NCBI GenBank assembly: GCA_947311845.1
Contig: CAMZMU010000034.1
Span: forward strand, 85,356,325-85,420,324
Reading direction: 5' to 3'
Length of the DNA: 64,000 nt
Source: Poa pratensis
Lineage: Eukaryota > Streptophyta > Magnoliopsida > Poales > Poaceae
Shown here: positions 21,623 to 32,668 of the stretch, one piece after another
Layout: the number at the start of each line of letters is the position of its first letter
Numbering within the stretch: the stretch's first letter is position 1
Program-made: the position numbers and the translations under genes
The notes under the pieces: generated by a model
Told to the model about the DNA's origin: nothing
What the model saw: the letters and a program-made list of their open reading frames with translations, nothing else
The model's database searches: none

Positions 21623-24600
21623 ATGGCGAAGCCGAGTACCCGGAGGGGCAGGAGTGCCGCAAACGCATCGGCGGATAGCGCCGCTGGAGCCTCCGCCAGC
21701 GGTTTGAAGAGGGAGAAGGGCGCCTGGACCAAGTCCTCCTGCAGCAATAGGATGCTGACCGGACTGCGGAACGACGGGCTGATTCCTGAGGATGTTTCGC
21801 AAGTCCGCATCCCCGGCGCCGAGGTAATCCCACGCCCAGGCCCCAATGAGCGGGTCTGCTTTGTGGATTTTGTGAACAGGGGATTCTCTTTCCCTGTTCA
21901 CAACTTTCTGCGTGCACTGATGCACGTTTATGGGGTGCAACTGCACGATTTTACGCCCAATGGGCTTTTGCACATTGCGTGCTTTTTTATTCTTTGCGAG
22001 TGCTTTCTGGGCGTTGCGCCCCACTTTGGTCTCTTCCGCCGCATCTTCAACGTCAAGCGCCAGCACAGCGCGAAGGGACCTGGTGGTTTTGGAGTACAGA
22101 CTCGACCTGATATCGAGTACTTCAAGATCAACTTCGTGGAGTCTGTGCAAGGATGGCGCCAGAAGTGGTTTTACATCAAGGATGTGACCATAGGCACCCA
22201 AGCTTTCGGGTTGCCTCCTTTTGATGCGGATGCTCTGGTGAAGAAGAGGCCCTCCTGGATCTCCCAGCCGACCGGAGTCGAAGCCGAAGAGGCTGACGTT
22301 CTGATGGAGAAGGTGCTGAAGCTCCAGACCACTGCTGGTCGAGAGGTTACGGGCATCCACTTTCTGGCCATCATGGCAAAGAGGCGAGTGCAGCCTCTCC
22401 GAGCTCGAGTGCATGCTTTGTGGGCATACAGCGGTGCTTCTGATCCAACCCGCTCGCGCGCAGTCGAGCTATCTGATGCCGAAGCGGAGAAATTGGTAAG
22501 AGGCCTTACCAAGCTCACCGATGAAGAACCTTGCGAGATGAACTCGCCTGTGGCTCCCTATGAGACCAGCAATCCTCTTCCAGAGGTAATAGCCGATACC
22601 ATATGTTAGTTCATATGTTATGCATGTGTGAGATTGACTCCTTTGCGGTTTCTGTGTGCAGGGCCACAGAATATATGAGTCGATGCCTCCTCTGCCTGAG
22701 GACGGCCCAGTGCTGCACAACGAGCCACTCGATGCGGGCTCAGATGATGAAGTGGCTTCACTCGCCACTGCACACACTCCAGAAGCCGATGAAGGCGATA
22801 CTGAGGTGCAGGGCAAGCAGAAGCGGGCACGCGAGGAAGAAGACACCGCTGATTCTGAGGAAAAGGAGGGGAATGAGACGGAGTCGACAAAGGCGCCGCT
22901 CAACGTCCCTCCCATTCGCTCGCTTCCCCCTCGCGTCCCGAAGAAATCACGCCCCAGCATGGGTATGCTGGCGCCTGATCATTTATGTGACCTCACTGGG
23001 GAGTAAGTATTATGTGAATATGCTTTGTCACTTATGAACTATGCCACTTGGTATACTGATAATGTTTTGACACAGTGTTTCCTCGGATGAGGATATGCCT
23101 CCGCCACCTACGGCGGATAAGAGCAGCGCAGCATCAACTGCACGGACGCTGCCACCAGAGCAGCCGCCTACGTCTGCGACTCCTGCTGCTACGGCCACAG
23201 TTACACCACCCGAACCGGAGGTTGCAGCAACTGAGAGCGGAGCTGCGGCTGCAGATATCCCTGCGTCGACTTCTTCCTTCTTGGAGCACGTAAGTTTTAT
23301 GCCTCGTCGAGTGCCAAACTTTTTTGCATAAACTCAGATATTGAGTTATGATTTCGTCTATGCCGTTTCACTTAGGCTTTTGTAAAAGAGTTGCTGAAGG
23401 CTGGTGCCAAGTATGTGCACAAGGAGACGGAAGCCGCCACCCTGCAGGAGCAACTCGAAGCTGCGAAGAGTGCGTATCTTTTTATGCTTTTACGTGTTAA
23501 GTCTGATTCCTCTTGCAGTCTGCTGACCATGTGTGGTTGTTTTGCAGAGGCTGCCGCTGATGCAGCAGAAAATTTGAACCAAGCCACTCGTCGAGTGGAT
23601 GATCTACAGAAGAGGCTGAAAGCAGCTGAGCTGAGAGAGGAGTCGCAATTGGTCGACTTTCTGCCGCCAGCGCCAGCTTAACTGGTATGAATTTTTGCTG
23701 TGTTCCTTTTGAGGTTCCTGATATATTGTGCTGATCATTTTGTCCTTATGCTAGGCGTGATGGATGGCCCTTCTGCTACTGGCAAGCAAAGCCTTGGCGC
23801 CTCACTTGATGAAAGCGTGGCTGTCTCGGAGGTTACCAGCAGCAGAGCAGGGGAGATGCTGACGCAGGCGGCGAGTGCCTTAGGCGGCCTCCATGGCAGC
23901 TTCTTCCCCGGCGAAGAGCTTCCATCTTCTTTTGCGGAACTAGTGGAGCTGTTCAATCCTGAAGGGACCGCCGTCGCCGATTTCTGTCGCGAGCAAATGG
24001 TAAGTGGTGCTCAGACTACTTTTCTCATGTTGCTCGCGCACGGAGTCGAGGCAGATTTTGACAAGGCGACGACAAAGTTTCCACGGGGTTCTGACGGCAA
24101 AACTGTCGGGTTCAACCCTTGGATGGACGCCGCCAGAAAATACGCTCAACAGATGGTGACAACTGTTGAAGAAAGGGCAGCCAAGGTCCAGGCGAAGAAA
24201 ACTTCCTCTAAGAAGTCGACGACTTAGCTAGTGATCCCTTTGTCGACTAGGTCTAGGAATGTCGTCCTTTTGCTTTTGCTAAGTGTAAATCATCAGACAT
24301 CGTATCTGTCATGTTATGAATTATGAAATTCAGCAATCGGGAGGCGCAGCCCCCGAGCCTTTTGCTTGAGCTCTTCATGCTTCCTTATGCATTTAATTAT
24401 TCTGACTGTAGAAACAAGCCTCTAAACCATCAACTGGCCCTGTTGTGGGTGGTTCTTCGAAGTCGCGAAGCGTGAACGACCAGAAAATTATGGACTACCT
24501 TCAGCAGAAGCTTTCTGATGTGAAGGGCGAACTGAAGGTGGCACAAGACGCGTATGCTGAGTTGCAGTCGAGGCCATCCCCAACTTCAGAACGGGAGGCC

Positions 24601-25243
24601 TTTTTGCTTGAGGAGTTGGAAAAAATAAACCTGCAACTCGAATGTAAGACATTTTTGAATCATCGAGATCTCCTCTTAGCAAGGTGACTCGACTGGGCGA
24701 TGATGAGCCCTTTGCTTTTGCGCAGGTGTTTGTTCTGACCCAATAAAGGAGGAGGCACGAATTCAGGATCGACTCGATGGTCATGCGAATAGCACTGAGT
24801 ACTCCGCCCACCCCTTCTGGTCAGACAGGGAGAAGAGTGCCATTTTGGTAAGGCTTCTAGACCGTGCTTGGCGCACAGCCATTCGACTGGAGACTTGCAG
24901 GCTGGCCTTATTTCGAGTTCACGAAGCTTTGTTTCCTTTGAATGAGCAACCACAAGGCCTTGTGGCTTTGCTGAAGAAATTTCGAAAGGGCAAGGCGATC
25001 AAGAAGTTTGTGCGTGAGCAACTGGTTAGCGGGGCTAACGTTGCTCTTGCCTTTGTGCGATCGCACCTTCCGCACCTTGATTTGAAAAGGATTGCGATGG
25101 GACCCGCACCCGTACCAGGTGGTGGTCCTGTGCCGATGGAGGAGCACTACCAAGAGACACGAGTGGACGCACTGGTCCTAATCCATCGTGTGCTGAAGGA
25201 GGAGGAAAAATGGACTGAACCCAAGGAAGAACCTGTTGAGTAG
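21623..25243 (+). CDS. Antisense multi-exon gene of the Tat element (PF04195-like 'putative gypsy type transposon' family)
   Basis: This gene runs opposite to gag-pol inside the 3' region. Probable exons are 21623-22585, 22662-23002, 23076-23289, 23376-23469 and 23548-23681; donors and acceptors are canonical and phases match (0, 2, 0, 1). Exon 1 (321 codons) resembles the grass protein family annotated as putative gypsy-type transposon: a basic low-complexity start, then a conserved region with SFPVHNFLRALMHVYGVQLH and FFILCECFLGVAPHFGLFRR. Exons 2-3 are acidic/Pro-rich, exons 4-5 form a short coiled coil. A stop TAA occurs at 23679, yet similar coding continues in further likely exons (about 23755-24227, 24414-24643, 24726-25243), so the gene is broken here or ends alternatively. 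The last two segments carry a duplicated domain. The function of this antisense ORF is not established; related antisense ORFs are known in Tat elements. Confidence 0.75.
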
Positions 25244-25322
25244 GTTATGTGTATGGGAAGTAACTCCAAAGTGTAAAACGCAACACTTGTGATTATTGTA
25301 CATTATTTGTTTACACGTATGC

Positions 25323-25662
25323 AGCCCCCGAGCCTGTTGAGCGGGGTGTATGAAGCAACATGTTGTAAAATTAGGACTATCCAGCCCCCGTGTATTTTGA
25401 GTGAACTTGATAGAAATATTTTAGAGTATCAAACATAAGCTGCACAGTCCATGACTATTTATGTGCGGTTATGAATTTTTGCAATACTTGAAGCTTCACT
25501 TGATGCTTCTAGGCTCAACCCTCGAATAATTGAGTGGGTTAAGCCACTTTTGTGTTTATGTATGTTCTTTATGACCCAGCCCCCGAGTATTCGAGTGCGG
25601 CTGGGGTATTATGTTGTGAACAAGCGGAAACACATGCTTTTTGAGATAGCGCAGCCCCCGAG
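25323..25662 (+). repeat. Repeated AGCCCCCGAG (polypurine-tract-like) motifs
   Basis: Within 340 bp AGCCCCCGAG occurs at 25323, 25578 and 25653, with a variant AGCCCCCGTG at 25383. The same 10-mer is found at 20241 (the actual tract), 20850, 20981 and 24348. None was seen in the gag-pol part. Confidence 0.85.
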
Positions 25663-25881
25663 TGCTCGGGTGAGGCTAATTTTGTGAAATCAATTTATGC
25701 GAGTAGTAAGCAGGGAGAAATATGAGGAATCATGAATTATATTCCTTTTTTGAATGTTAAGCTGCAGGCCGCCTCATTAAAAACCTTCCAGTCCCCTTAG
25801 GTACCCTGGTAAGGAAAAGAGCGCGTCTGAAACCTGCAGCTATCCGACATATGTGCCTATTACATTGTTCGACTGATCAAT
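25663..25881. other. Spacer between antisense gene and integrase end
   Basis: No coding potential was recognised. The minus-strand pol stop lies at 25882. Confidence 0.4.
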
Positions 25882-28621
25882 CTAAGCATAGAAACGGCGC
25901 AGCTGCGCAACGTTCCAAGGATTATGCGAGAGTTCTCCTGTCTTCGCGTGCTTCAGTCTATATGCTCCACCACCAACCACCTCGGTGATGATAAAAGGTC
26001 CTTCCCATGGAGAAGCGAGTTTATGCACCTTCTTTTGCTTCAGTCGAAGTACCAGGTCGCCAACCTCGAAGGACCTGGTACGCAGTCGACGGCTGTGATA
26101 GTTGCGGAGGTCCTGCTGATAAATAGCTGTGCGTGCGAGCGCCGTGTTACGCGCCTCTTCTAGCAGGTCGACTGCGTCTTCGAGTGCCTCGTCTGCATCT
26201 TCTTCATTGTATGCTTCGACTCTTGGTGCGTTGAACCTTACGTCTGATGGCAGAATTGCCTCTGCGCCGTAGACCATGAAGAATGGAGTGAATTGCGTTG
26301 AGGCATTGGGTGTTGTGCGTAGGCTCCATAGCACAGACGGAAGCTCTTCTACCCAAGCACCCGCAGCCCTTTTGAGTGGCACCAGGAGGCGCTTCTTGAT
26401 CCCACTTGTCACAAGCCCATTGGCCTTTTCGACTTGGCCGTTTGATTGCGGGTGCGCCACAGATGCATAATTGAGCGTGATATCTTGCTCTTTGCAGAAG
26501 GATTTGAACTCCTCAGCCGTGAAGTTTGTACCGTTGTCCGTGATGATGCTACTTGGCACACCAAAGCGATATATGATGGACTTTATGAAATTGACTGCTG
26601 TAGTGGCAGTCGAACTTGTGATGGGTACTGCTTCAATCCACTTGGTGAACTTGTCGACCGCCACCAGAAGGTGAGTATGCCCTCCATGGGAGGATTTTTT
26701 GAGTGGCCCAACCATATCGAGCCCCCACTGGGCAAAAGGCCAGGCCAATGGTATTGTCTTCAACGCCGATGCGGGTGCGTGCGGCTTTGTGGCAAATTTT
26801 TGGCAGCCGATGCACCTTTTGACTATGTCCTCCGCGTCTTTGAGTGCTGTGGGCCAGTAGAAGCCTGCGCGAAAGGCTTTGGCTACGAGTGATCGACTGC
26901 TGGCGTGATGCCCGCAAGTTCCTGCATGAATATCACGAAGGATGGCTTGGCCATCTTCAAATGCTATGCAACGCTGGAACATACCTGATATGCTGCGTTT
27001 GTAAAGTTCACCGTTGATGACAGTGTATGCTTTAGATCGTCGAGTGACGCGTCTTGACTCTGTGAAGTCTTCGGGTACCTCGCCGCGGAGTATGTATGCG
27101 AGGAAAGGTTGAGTCCAAGTTGGCTCGATGAGGAGTACCTCGACTGGTGGGTCCTCTGTGCTGGGTGCTTTGCTCTTGGCTGGTGCGGCTGTTGCAGGAG
27201 GTTCTCGCTTCTTTTTGATTGATCTATGCTCTATGCGCTCGAAAAAGACACCAGGTGGCACTGGAGCTTTGGTCGCGCCAATGTTGGCTAACTTATCCGC
27301 TTCTTCATTGCTTTCACGCCCTATGTGCCGTAACTCGCAGCCTTCGAAGCTGCCCTCCATGATGTTGTACAAGTCACGGTAGGCGATCATGTTATCTGCG
27401 ATTGCGTCACAAGCCTTCATTGTTTGCTGCACCACCAGATTCGAGTCGCCGTAGATCATCAGTCGAGTGCACCCGAGGGCTTTGGCCATCCTCATGCCAT
27501 GTATCAGAGCTTCGTATTCTGCCTCGTTATTGGATGGGAACTCGAATCCCATTTGCAGGATGTAGCGGAGCTTGTCGCCCTTTGGTGATATGAGGATGAC
27601 ACCTGCGCCTGCGCCTTCGTTTTTCTTCGAGCCATCGAAGTACATGGTCCAAGAATTGGACACATCTGGTGCTCCTGGGAGCTGAGCTTCAATCCACTCG
27701 GTGTGGAAGTCGGGTAAAACTTGTGCTTTGATGGCCTTCGGGTAATCATACTTAATGTCTCTTGGAGCTAGCTCGATGAGCCATTTTGCTACTCGCCCAG
27801 TTGCATTGGGGTTTGTGAGGATGTCCCCGATCCCTGAAGTACTGATTACAGTGATCGGGTGCTCGGAGAAGTAATGCGTCAGCTTCCTTGAGGACATGAA
27901 CACGGCGTATGCCAGTTTCTGATAATGCGGGTACCGCTGCTTTGATGTGGAGAGTACTTCACTCAAGTAATAGACTGGACGTTGTATGCTTTGCGCGTGC
28001 CCCTCCTCCCTGCGTTCGACCACTAGAACGGTGCTTACCACCCTGTTAGTTGCAGAGACATATAGGTATAGTGGCTCGCGTTCCTTTGGTGCTACGAGGA
28101 TTGGAGGGCTTGTGAGGACTCGCTTGAGGTCCGTGAAGGCTGCTTCGGCTTCTGGCGTCCACTCGAACTTATCTGCTTTCTTCATCAGTCGATAGAACGG
28201 GAGTGCTTTTTCGCCTAGCTTGCTGATGAATCGACTGAGCGCTGCTACTCGACCCGCCAATTTTTGCACGTCGTGGAGCTTTGAAGGCCTTTGCATCGTC
28301 AAGATGGCCTGTATTTTCTCCGGGTCCGCCTCGATTCCTCGAGCTGAGACTAGATACCCGAGGAGTTGCCCAGCTGGCACGCCGAAGGTGCACTTCTTCG
28401 GGTTGAGCTTGATGTGGAAGCGCTTGAGGTTTGCGAATGTCTCCCGCAAGTCATCGAGTAGCGTGCTTTCTTCTCTTGTGGTGATGACTATGTCATCTAC
28501 ATAGACTTGGACGTTTCGCCCAATCTGCTTCTTGAGGCAATCTTGCATCATGCGCTGATAGGTTGCGCCTGCGTTTTTGAGCCCGAAAGGCATTGTGGTG
28601 TAGCAGTAGACCCCGAGTGGG
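25882..28621 (-). pseudogene. Pol, distal part: reverse transcriptase C-half, two RNase H domains, integrase
   Basis: The open frame (903 codons from ATG 28593) starts within reverse transcriptase: MPFGLKNAGATYQRMM, then YVDDIVI, the catalytic metal-binding motif. A Ty3-type RNase H follows, but where an Asp is expected it reads YLYVSATNR, so it looks inactive. Next comes a second, archaeal-type RNase H starting MYFDGSKKNEGAGAG with the NNEAEYEAL and YGDSNLVV motifs. Integrase shows the H2C2 zinc finger (GHHASS ... CIGCQKF), the core WGLDMVGP, DNGTNF and a Glu in SNGQVEKANG, and a C-terminal GDLVLR region. All domains look full length. The part upstream lies in another frame, separated by a one-base break near 28640. 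Confidence 0.9.
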
Positions 28622-28622
28622 G

Positions 28623-29087
28623 TTATGAACGCCGTTTTTTCTCATCCTCTTCCTTCATCCTTATCTGGTGGTAACCCGAGTAAGCATCCAGGAAGGATAA
28701 GCGAGCGCACCCGGCGGTGGAGTCGACGATCTGGTCGATTCGAGGTAGTGGAAAGTGATCCTTTGGACAGCACTTATTGAGTGCTGTAAAATCAACACAC
28801 ATCCGCAGGATGTCTGTATGCTTCTTTTCTACAAGTACGGGGTTAGCCACCCATTGTGATTTCTTGATCTCTCTGATGAATCCTGCTGCGAGTAGCCTGT
28901 CGACTTCGGCTTCGACTGCAGTTCTTTTTGGGCCAGATATGCGGCGCATTGTTTGCTTGACTGGTTTAGCACCTGGAAGTAGCTGGAGAGAGTGCTCGGC
29001 GAATTCCCTGGGAATACCTGGCATGTCTGCTGGACACCATGCAAATATATCCCAGTTCTCACGGAGGAATTCGACGAGCGCGCTTTC
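28623..29087 (-). pseudogene. Pol, proximal part: reverse transcriptase N-half
   Basis: This segment continues the gag-protease frame after a TAG stop at 29088-29090. It encodes the start of reverse transcriptase with FAEHSLQLLPGAKPV, then FIREIKKSQWVANPVLVEKK, CVDFTALNK and LSFLDAYSGYHQIRM. The frame ends 28623 because a run of six A (plus-strand TTTTTT at 28635-28640) appears one A short of the length that would keep frame with TAFITPLG downstream. The stop codon and the frame break may be mutations, sequence errors or recoding sites. Confidence 0.85.
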
Positions 29088-32000
29088 CTATGCGATAGGC
29101 AGACTCGACGAGACATTGACTGTCTTGGTCGGGTCTGTCGGGTGCACCTGATGCGATCTTGTGTCGTTGGTGGCACTGAATGCTCTGTCGACTGCCACCT
29201 TTTTGTGCTCTGGCATAAGTGTTCGATCGTTGGAGACCGCTAGATCGGCGAGTGTTGCTTCCATGCCAAACATCTCAGAGATTTTGCTGAATTCTCGGTC
29301 GCAAGAGTCAGACTTTTGGAAGTTCCCCTTGACTGTGATTACTCCTTTTGGTCCAGGCATTTTCAGCTGGAGGTATGCGTAATGTGGCACCGCCATGAAT
29401 CGAGCGAACGTCGGGCGTCCAAGTATAGCATGGTATTGTGATTTCCAGTCGACCACTTCGAACTCAATCGACTCTGTCCTGAAGTGGTGCTTGTCCCCGA
29501 ACGTTACGTCGAGTTGTATGGTGCCCTCTGGACTTATTGCTTTCCCTGGAACGATACCGTGGAAGGTATTTGAGGATCTTGGCAGGTTTTCGACTGACCT
29601 ATTCATTTTGCGGAGCGTATCTGCGAAGATGATGTTTATGCCGCTCCCACCATCCATGAAGACCTTGGACATGGCGTAGCCTCCAATTTGCGCGTCGAGT
29701 ACCAGAGCAGAGTGCCCTGGTCGAACAACCGACGGAGGGTGGTCCTCTTTGCTGAAGCTTATTGCAGTATCAGATCCCTTTAAGTACTCTGTCACCGCAG
29801 GCGGTGACATGACCGCCATGTTTACCTGTCGAGTGCGAAGCTTTTGCTCCCTGTTGGAAGGTCGACCTTTCTGTATCATGTACATCTGCCCTTGGGGCGG
29901 AGGGTACTGTGGTTCGTCCACCCGAGGCACGGGCTGTATGGCACCCGCGAGATTTCCGCCTGGGGCAGGCTGTGGTGGTGGAGGTGGTGCCATCAGAACA
30001 GGCACGTTGTTTGGCTGAGGCGCGGGTGCAGGTGCTTGTGCGGCTGCTGCCTTTCTGCGATTTACGTAATCAGTCGCCATCTGGTCGAACTCCCTGCAGT
30101 TTCTCATCGAGTGGTTGGACCGCAGTTTTCCATCGTCCCCCTTGTACAGGTGGAATCTGCAATCAGCGTCCATCTTTTCTTCGAATGATCGCTCAGATTG
30201 TGCCCGTGACTTGCGCCAATCCTTCCTCTTGTAGCTGTCACTGCGTTGGCCATCGCGTCGATCATCTCGACTGTTTCGCCGATCATCTCGACTGTCTCGC
30301 CGGTCGTCTCGACTGTCTCGCTCTTCCGACCGTCGGTCGCTTCTGTCCTGATCGTTGCGGGGTGTGGAGAACCCAGCCGCCATGAATTCGGGTCTGTCGT
30401 CGTCGTAATGACGTTTTGAACGTTTGCGCCTTCGGTCATCTCTGTACGAGTCTCTATGGCTTCGACTGCTATTCTCGTGTTTGTCACGGGGTGAGGACCC
30501 GCGTGCGGTGCGTGCCATATCCTCTCCATCTGCCCACTCAGTCGCGATTTGCAGGAGGTGGGCTACAGATTTTGGCTTTTTGCGGCCAAGTGCTTCTTTG
30601 AGGTCTCGCCTGGCGAGGCCCATGACGAAAACATCCATGGCCATATCTTCTGAAACCACTCCAACTGAGTTACGTATCTCAGTCCATCGTCTGATGTATG
30701 ACCTCAACGCTTCGTCTGAACGCTGAACGCAGGCCCGCAGCTCCTCGAACGTTTTTGGGCGCTCACACAGAGGCTCGAAGTTTTTGATGAAGTCATCGCG
30801 GAAGTGATCCCACGAGTCGTACTTTGATGAAGGTAGGGCCTTGAGCCAGTCGCGGGCTGTGCCTTCGAGCATCAGTCGTATGTACTGCATGGCTGTGGTG
30901 TTCGTGCCTCGCTGGCATGCGACAGCCAGCCTGTAATCTTCCAGCCACCCGGAAGGTTCCTGTCGACCCGTGTACTTGGGCTGTTCAGATGTGAGTTTGA
31001 ACCCTTTGGGCATCCGTGTCTCGCGGACGCGTCGAGTGAAGCACAGAGCTCCATGTGGCTCAGGCTCTCGATCGGAGTATGAGTCGCTACTGTATGATCT
31101 GCGTGACCTGCTCCTGGACCTGCGCCTTCGCGAGCCGCTTCTTTCCTTCGAGTGGTGGCGACGACCACTGTGATTATGCTCTTCCCGAGGCGCGTCGACT
31201 AGGGCACGGTCTCGACTCCCACCTGGAGTTTTTGGAACTTGGCGTATGGCCTTTGCAGCTAAGGCGAGTGATTTGATCTGTTGGCGGTGTAGTTTTGCAT
31301 TGGGGTCATCCGCTGGGGGCTTGATTGCCTCCAGGTATGCTGCAGCGGTGTAGAGAGCACCTGCTGCTGTTTTGGGCACCGGCAGTCCTTCCTCGTCGTA
31401 TGTCATGAAGGAGTTGCCTAAGTTGCGGGTGAGTGCCGCCTTCTCGCCTGGCGAGAGGTGTGACAACCTTGATCTGCGTCCTGTGTCTGCTCGCCCGGTG
31501 GAGCTCAGGGAGAGCTGTCTTCTGCGCACACTTGACAAGCTAGCTTGCTTTTTGCGTTCTTCGAGTGTGGCTCTTATCTGCTTCAGTCGAAGTGACTCCT
31601 GCCAGTTGAAGTACTGGAAGGTCAACATCTCTTCTTGTGTTGCGTCTGCTGGCATCATTGTGCACTCCTTGATGACTTTATCTGCTTTTGCTGCCATCTC
31701 AGCAGTGATTGTGAGGGTTGTGGCTCCGTCCGGCATAGTGACTGTGCACGGAAATTCTGTAGGCCTGCGACTGGCCGCAGTTTCTGATGTTTCTGCGGCG
31801 ATGGCCACATAGACCTGTTGGGGTATGACCCGAGGGCATATGTATGTACTTTCGAGTCCCGTCATAGACTCGACATCTTCGTCGAGGCTCATGTCTGAGC
31901 CTGCATGTTCATCGAGTGGTTCGTCTGGACGGATCTCGCAGTCGACGTCTTCGTCGCCTATGCCCATCTCGGCGTCGGCGAGGTTGTTGTGAGCCTCGGA

Positions 32001-32450
32001 GTCGAGGTTGTTGTTGGCGCAGATCTCGGAGTCGACGTGGTTGTCGATATGAGTTTCGAGGTCGTCGAAGTCGCTGAGGGAGATCCCGCAGTCGAAACTA
32101 TCCTCGAGTGGTTGATCTAGCTCGGGATCGTTTGTGCGGTATGCTGATTCGGCCTCCTCGCCCTGGAGCTCTTCAATGAGCTCGCGCATCTCTCGTGTGG
32201 ACATGGTTGTTGCAGATGAACAGGCTTGGAGGGTTGATGATGGTATGGACGCAGCGGAAAGATCCGCAGTCGAAGGAGTCGCAGCCGATGGAGCCTCGGG
32301 TGCGAAAGTCGCGAGTTGGCGTGGATCCGTCAAGTCCTGCACACCAAGCTTGTTGACGAAAAAATTGAACGAACCGACGGTTAAACCCAAACCTGACTCG
32401 AGATCGGAGAAGGCCTCCTGGAATCCTGGCGAGTGTGGCTCGAAATCCAT
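29088..32450 (-). CDS. Gag-protease polyprotein of the Tat element
   Basis: The open frame extends upstream through the primer site into the LTR, so its apparent first Met (32765) cannot be the start. The first Met after the primer site is at 32450 (MDFEPHSPG), giving 1,120 residues. Order: acidic N-terminus rich in Asp/Glu, basic Ser/Arg region, Retrotrans_gag domain around PKYTGRQEPSGWLEDYRLAV and ARDWLKALPSSKYDSWDHFR, a long RDDRRDSRDDRR-type low-complexity stretch, a region with a single Cys-His remnant rather than a clear CCHC knuckle, and the aspartic protease with FMDGGSGINII and HAILGRPTFARF. It ends at TAG 29088-29090, after which the same frame continues into reverse transcriptase. 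Confidence 0.88.
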   Translation of the reverse strand: MDFEPHSPGFQEAFSDLESGLGLTVGSFNFFVNKLGVQDLTDPRQLATFAPEAPSAATPSTADLSAASIPSSTLQACSSATTMSTREMRELIEELQGEEAESAYRTNDPELDQPLEDSFDCGISLSDFDDLETHIDNHVDSEICANNNLDSEAHNNLADAEMGIGDEDVDCEIRPDEPLDEHAGSDMSLDEDVESMTGLESTYICPRVIPQQVYVAIAAETSETAASRRPTEFPCTVTMPDGATTLTITAEMAAKADKVIKECTMMPADATQEEMLTFQYFNWQESLRLKQIRATLEERKKQASLSSVRRRQLSLSSTGRADTGRRSRLSHLSPGEKAALTRNLGNSFMTYDEEGLPVPKTAAGALYTAAAYLEAIKPPADDPNAKLHRQQIKSLALAAKAIRQVPKTPGGSRDRALVDAPREEHNHSGRRHHSKERSGSRRRRSRSRSRRSYSSDSYSDREPEPHGALCFTRRVRETRMPKGFKLTSEQPKYTGRQEPSGWLEDYRLAVACQRGTNTTAMQYIRLMLEGTARDWLKALPSSKYDSWDHFRDDFIKNFEPLCERPKTFEELRACVQRSDEALRSYIRRWTEIRNSVGVVSEDMAMDVFVMGLARRDLKEALGRKKPKSVAHLLQIATEWADGEDMARTARGSSPRDKHENSSRSHRDSYRDDRRRKRSKRHYDDDRPEFMAAGFSTPRNDQDRSDRRSEERDSRDDRRDSRDDRRNSRDDRRDGQRSDSYKRKDWRKSRAQSERSFEEKMDADCRFHLYKGDDGKLRSNHSMRNCREFDQMATDYVNRRKAAAAQAPAPAPQPNNVPVLMAPPPPPQPAPGGNLAGAIQPVPRVDEPQYPPPQGQMYMIQKGRPSNREQKLRTRQVNMAVMSPPAVTEYLKGSDTAISFSKEDHPPSVVRPGHSALVLDAQIGGYAMSKVFMDGGSGINIIFADTLRKMNRSVENLPRSSNTFHGIVPGKAISPEGTIQLDVTFGDKHHFRTESIEFEVVDWKSQYHAILGRPTFARFMAVPHYAYLQLKMPGPKGVITVKGNFQKSDSCDREFSKISEMFGMEATLADLAVSNDRTLMPEHKKVAVDRAFSATNDTRSHQVHPTDPTKTVNVSSSLPIA

Positions 32451-32474
32451 CAGAGGATCCGATGTGCTTTTTGC

Positions 32475-32620
32475 GGGTGAAGCTGGCGTGTTGCCGTTTG
32501 TCGAGTGAGCCGGCGAGTTGCCGTGTGCCGCCTGAGTCGGCGAGTTCTGGTTTGTCGATGCAGCCGGCGAGTTGCCGTTTGTAGATCCGATCGGCGAGTC
32601 GCCGTTTTCCGATGGAACCG
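32475..32620 (-). repeat. ~30 bp minisatellite in the gag leader
   Basis: On the minus strand five or six units encode (in the open leader frame) peptides of the type GNSPAxSTN. The plus strand repeats GGCGAGTTGCCGTTTGT-like units about every 30 bp. The array lies between the primer site and the first gag Met. Confidence 0.75.
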
Positions 32621-32648
32621 AAGAAACCGCGAGTCCAGCACTATTCTT

Positions 32649-32666
32649 TCCCACAGACGGCGCCAA
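32649..32666 (-). other. Primer-binding site of the inner element
   Basis: On the minus strand TGGCGCCGTCTGTGGGAA begins two bases after the 5' LTR end. GGCGCC-type primer sites are usual in plant Ty3/gypsy elements of the Tat/Athila branch. It confirms the minus-strand orientation. Confidence 0.85.
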
Positions 32667-32668
32667 TT

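Noticed and set aside
28623..28650. A-run near 28640 as a classical -1 frameshift heptamer.
   Set aside because: The heptamer AAAAAAC is not in the codon phase required for X XXY YYZ; a one-base deletion in the A run is simpler.
29161..32508. Plus-strand open frames opposite gag-protease.
   Set aside because: They are short and lack domains; the minus strand is explained by retroelement proteins. Only the 21.6-25.2 kb plus-strand frames have family similarity and splice sites.
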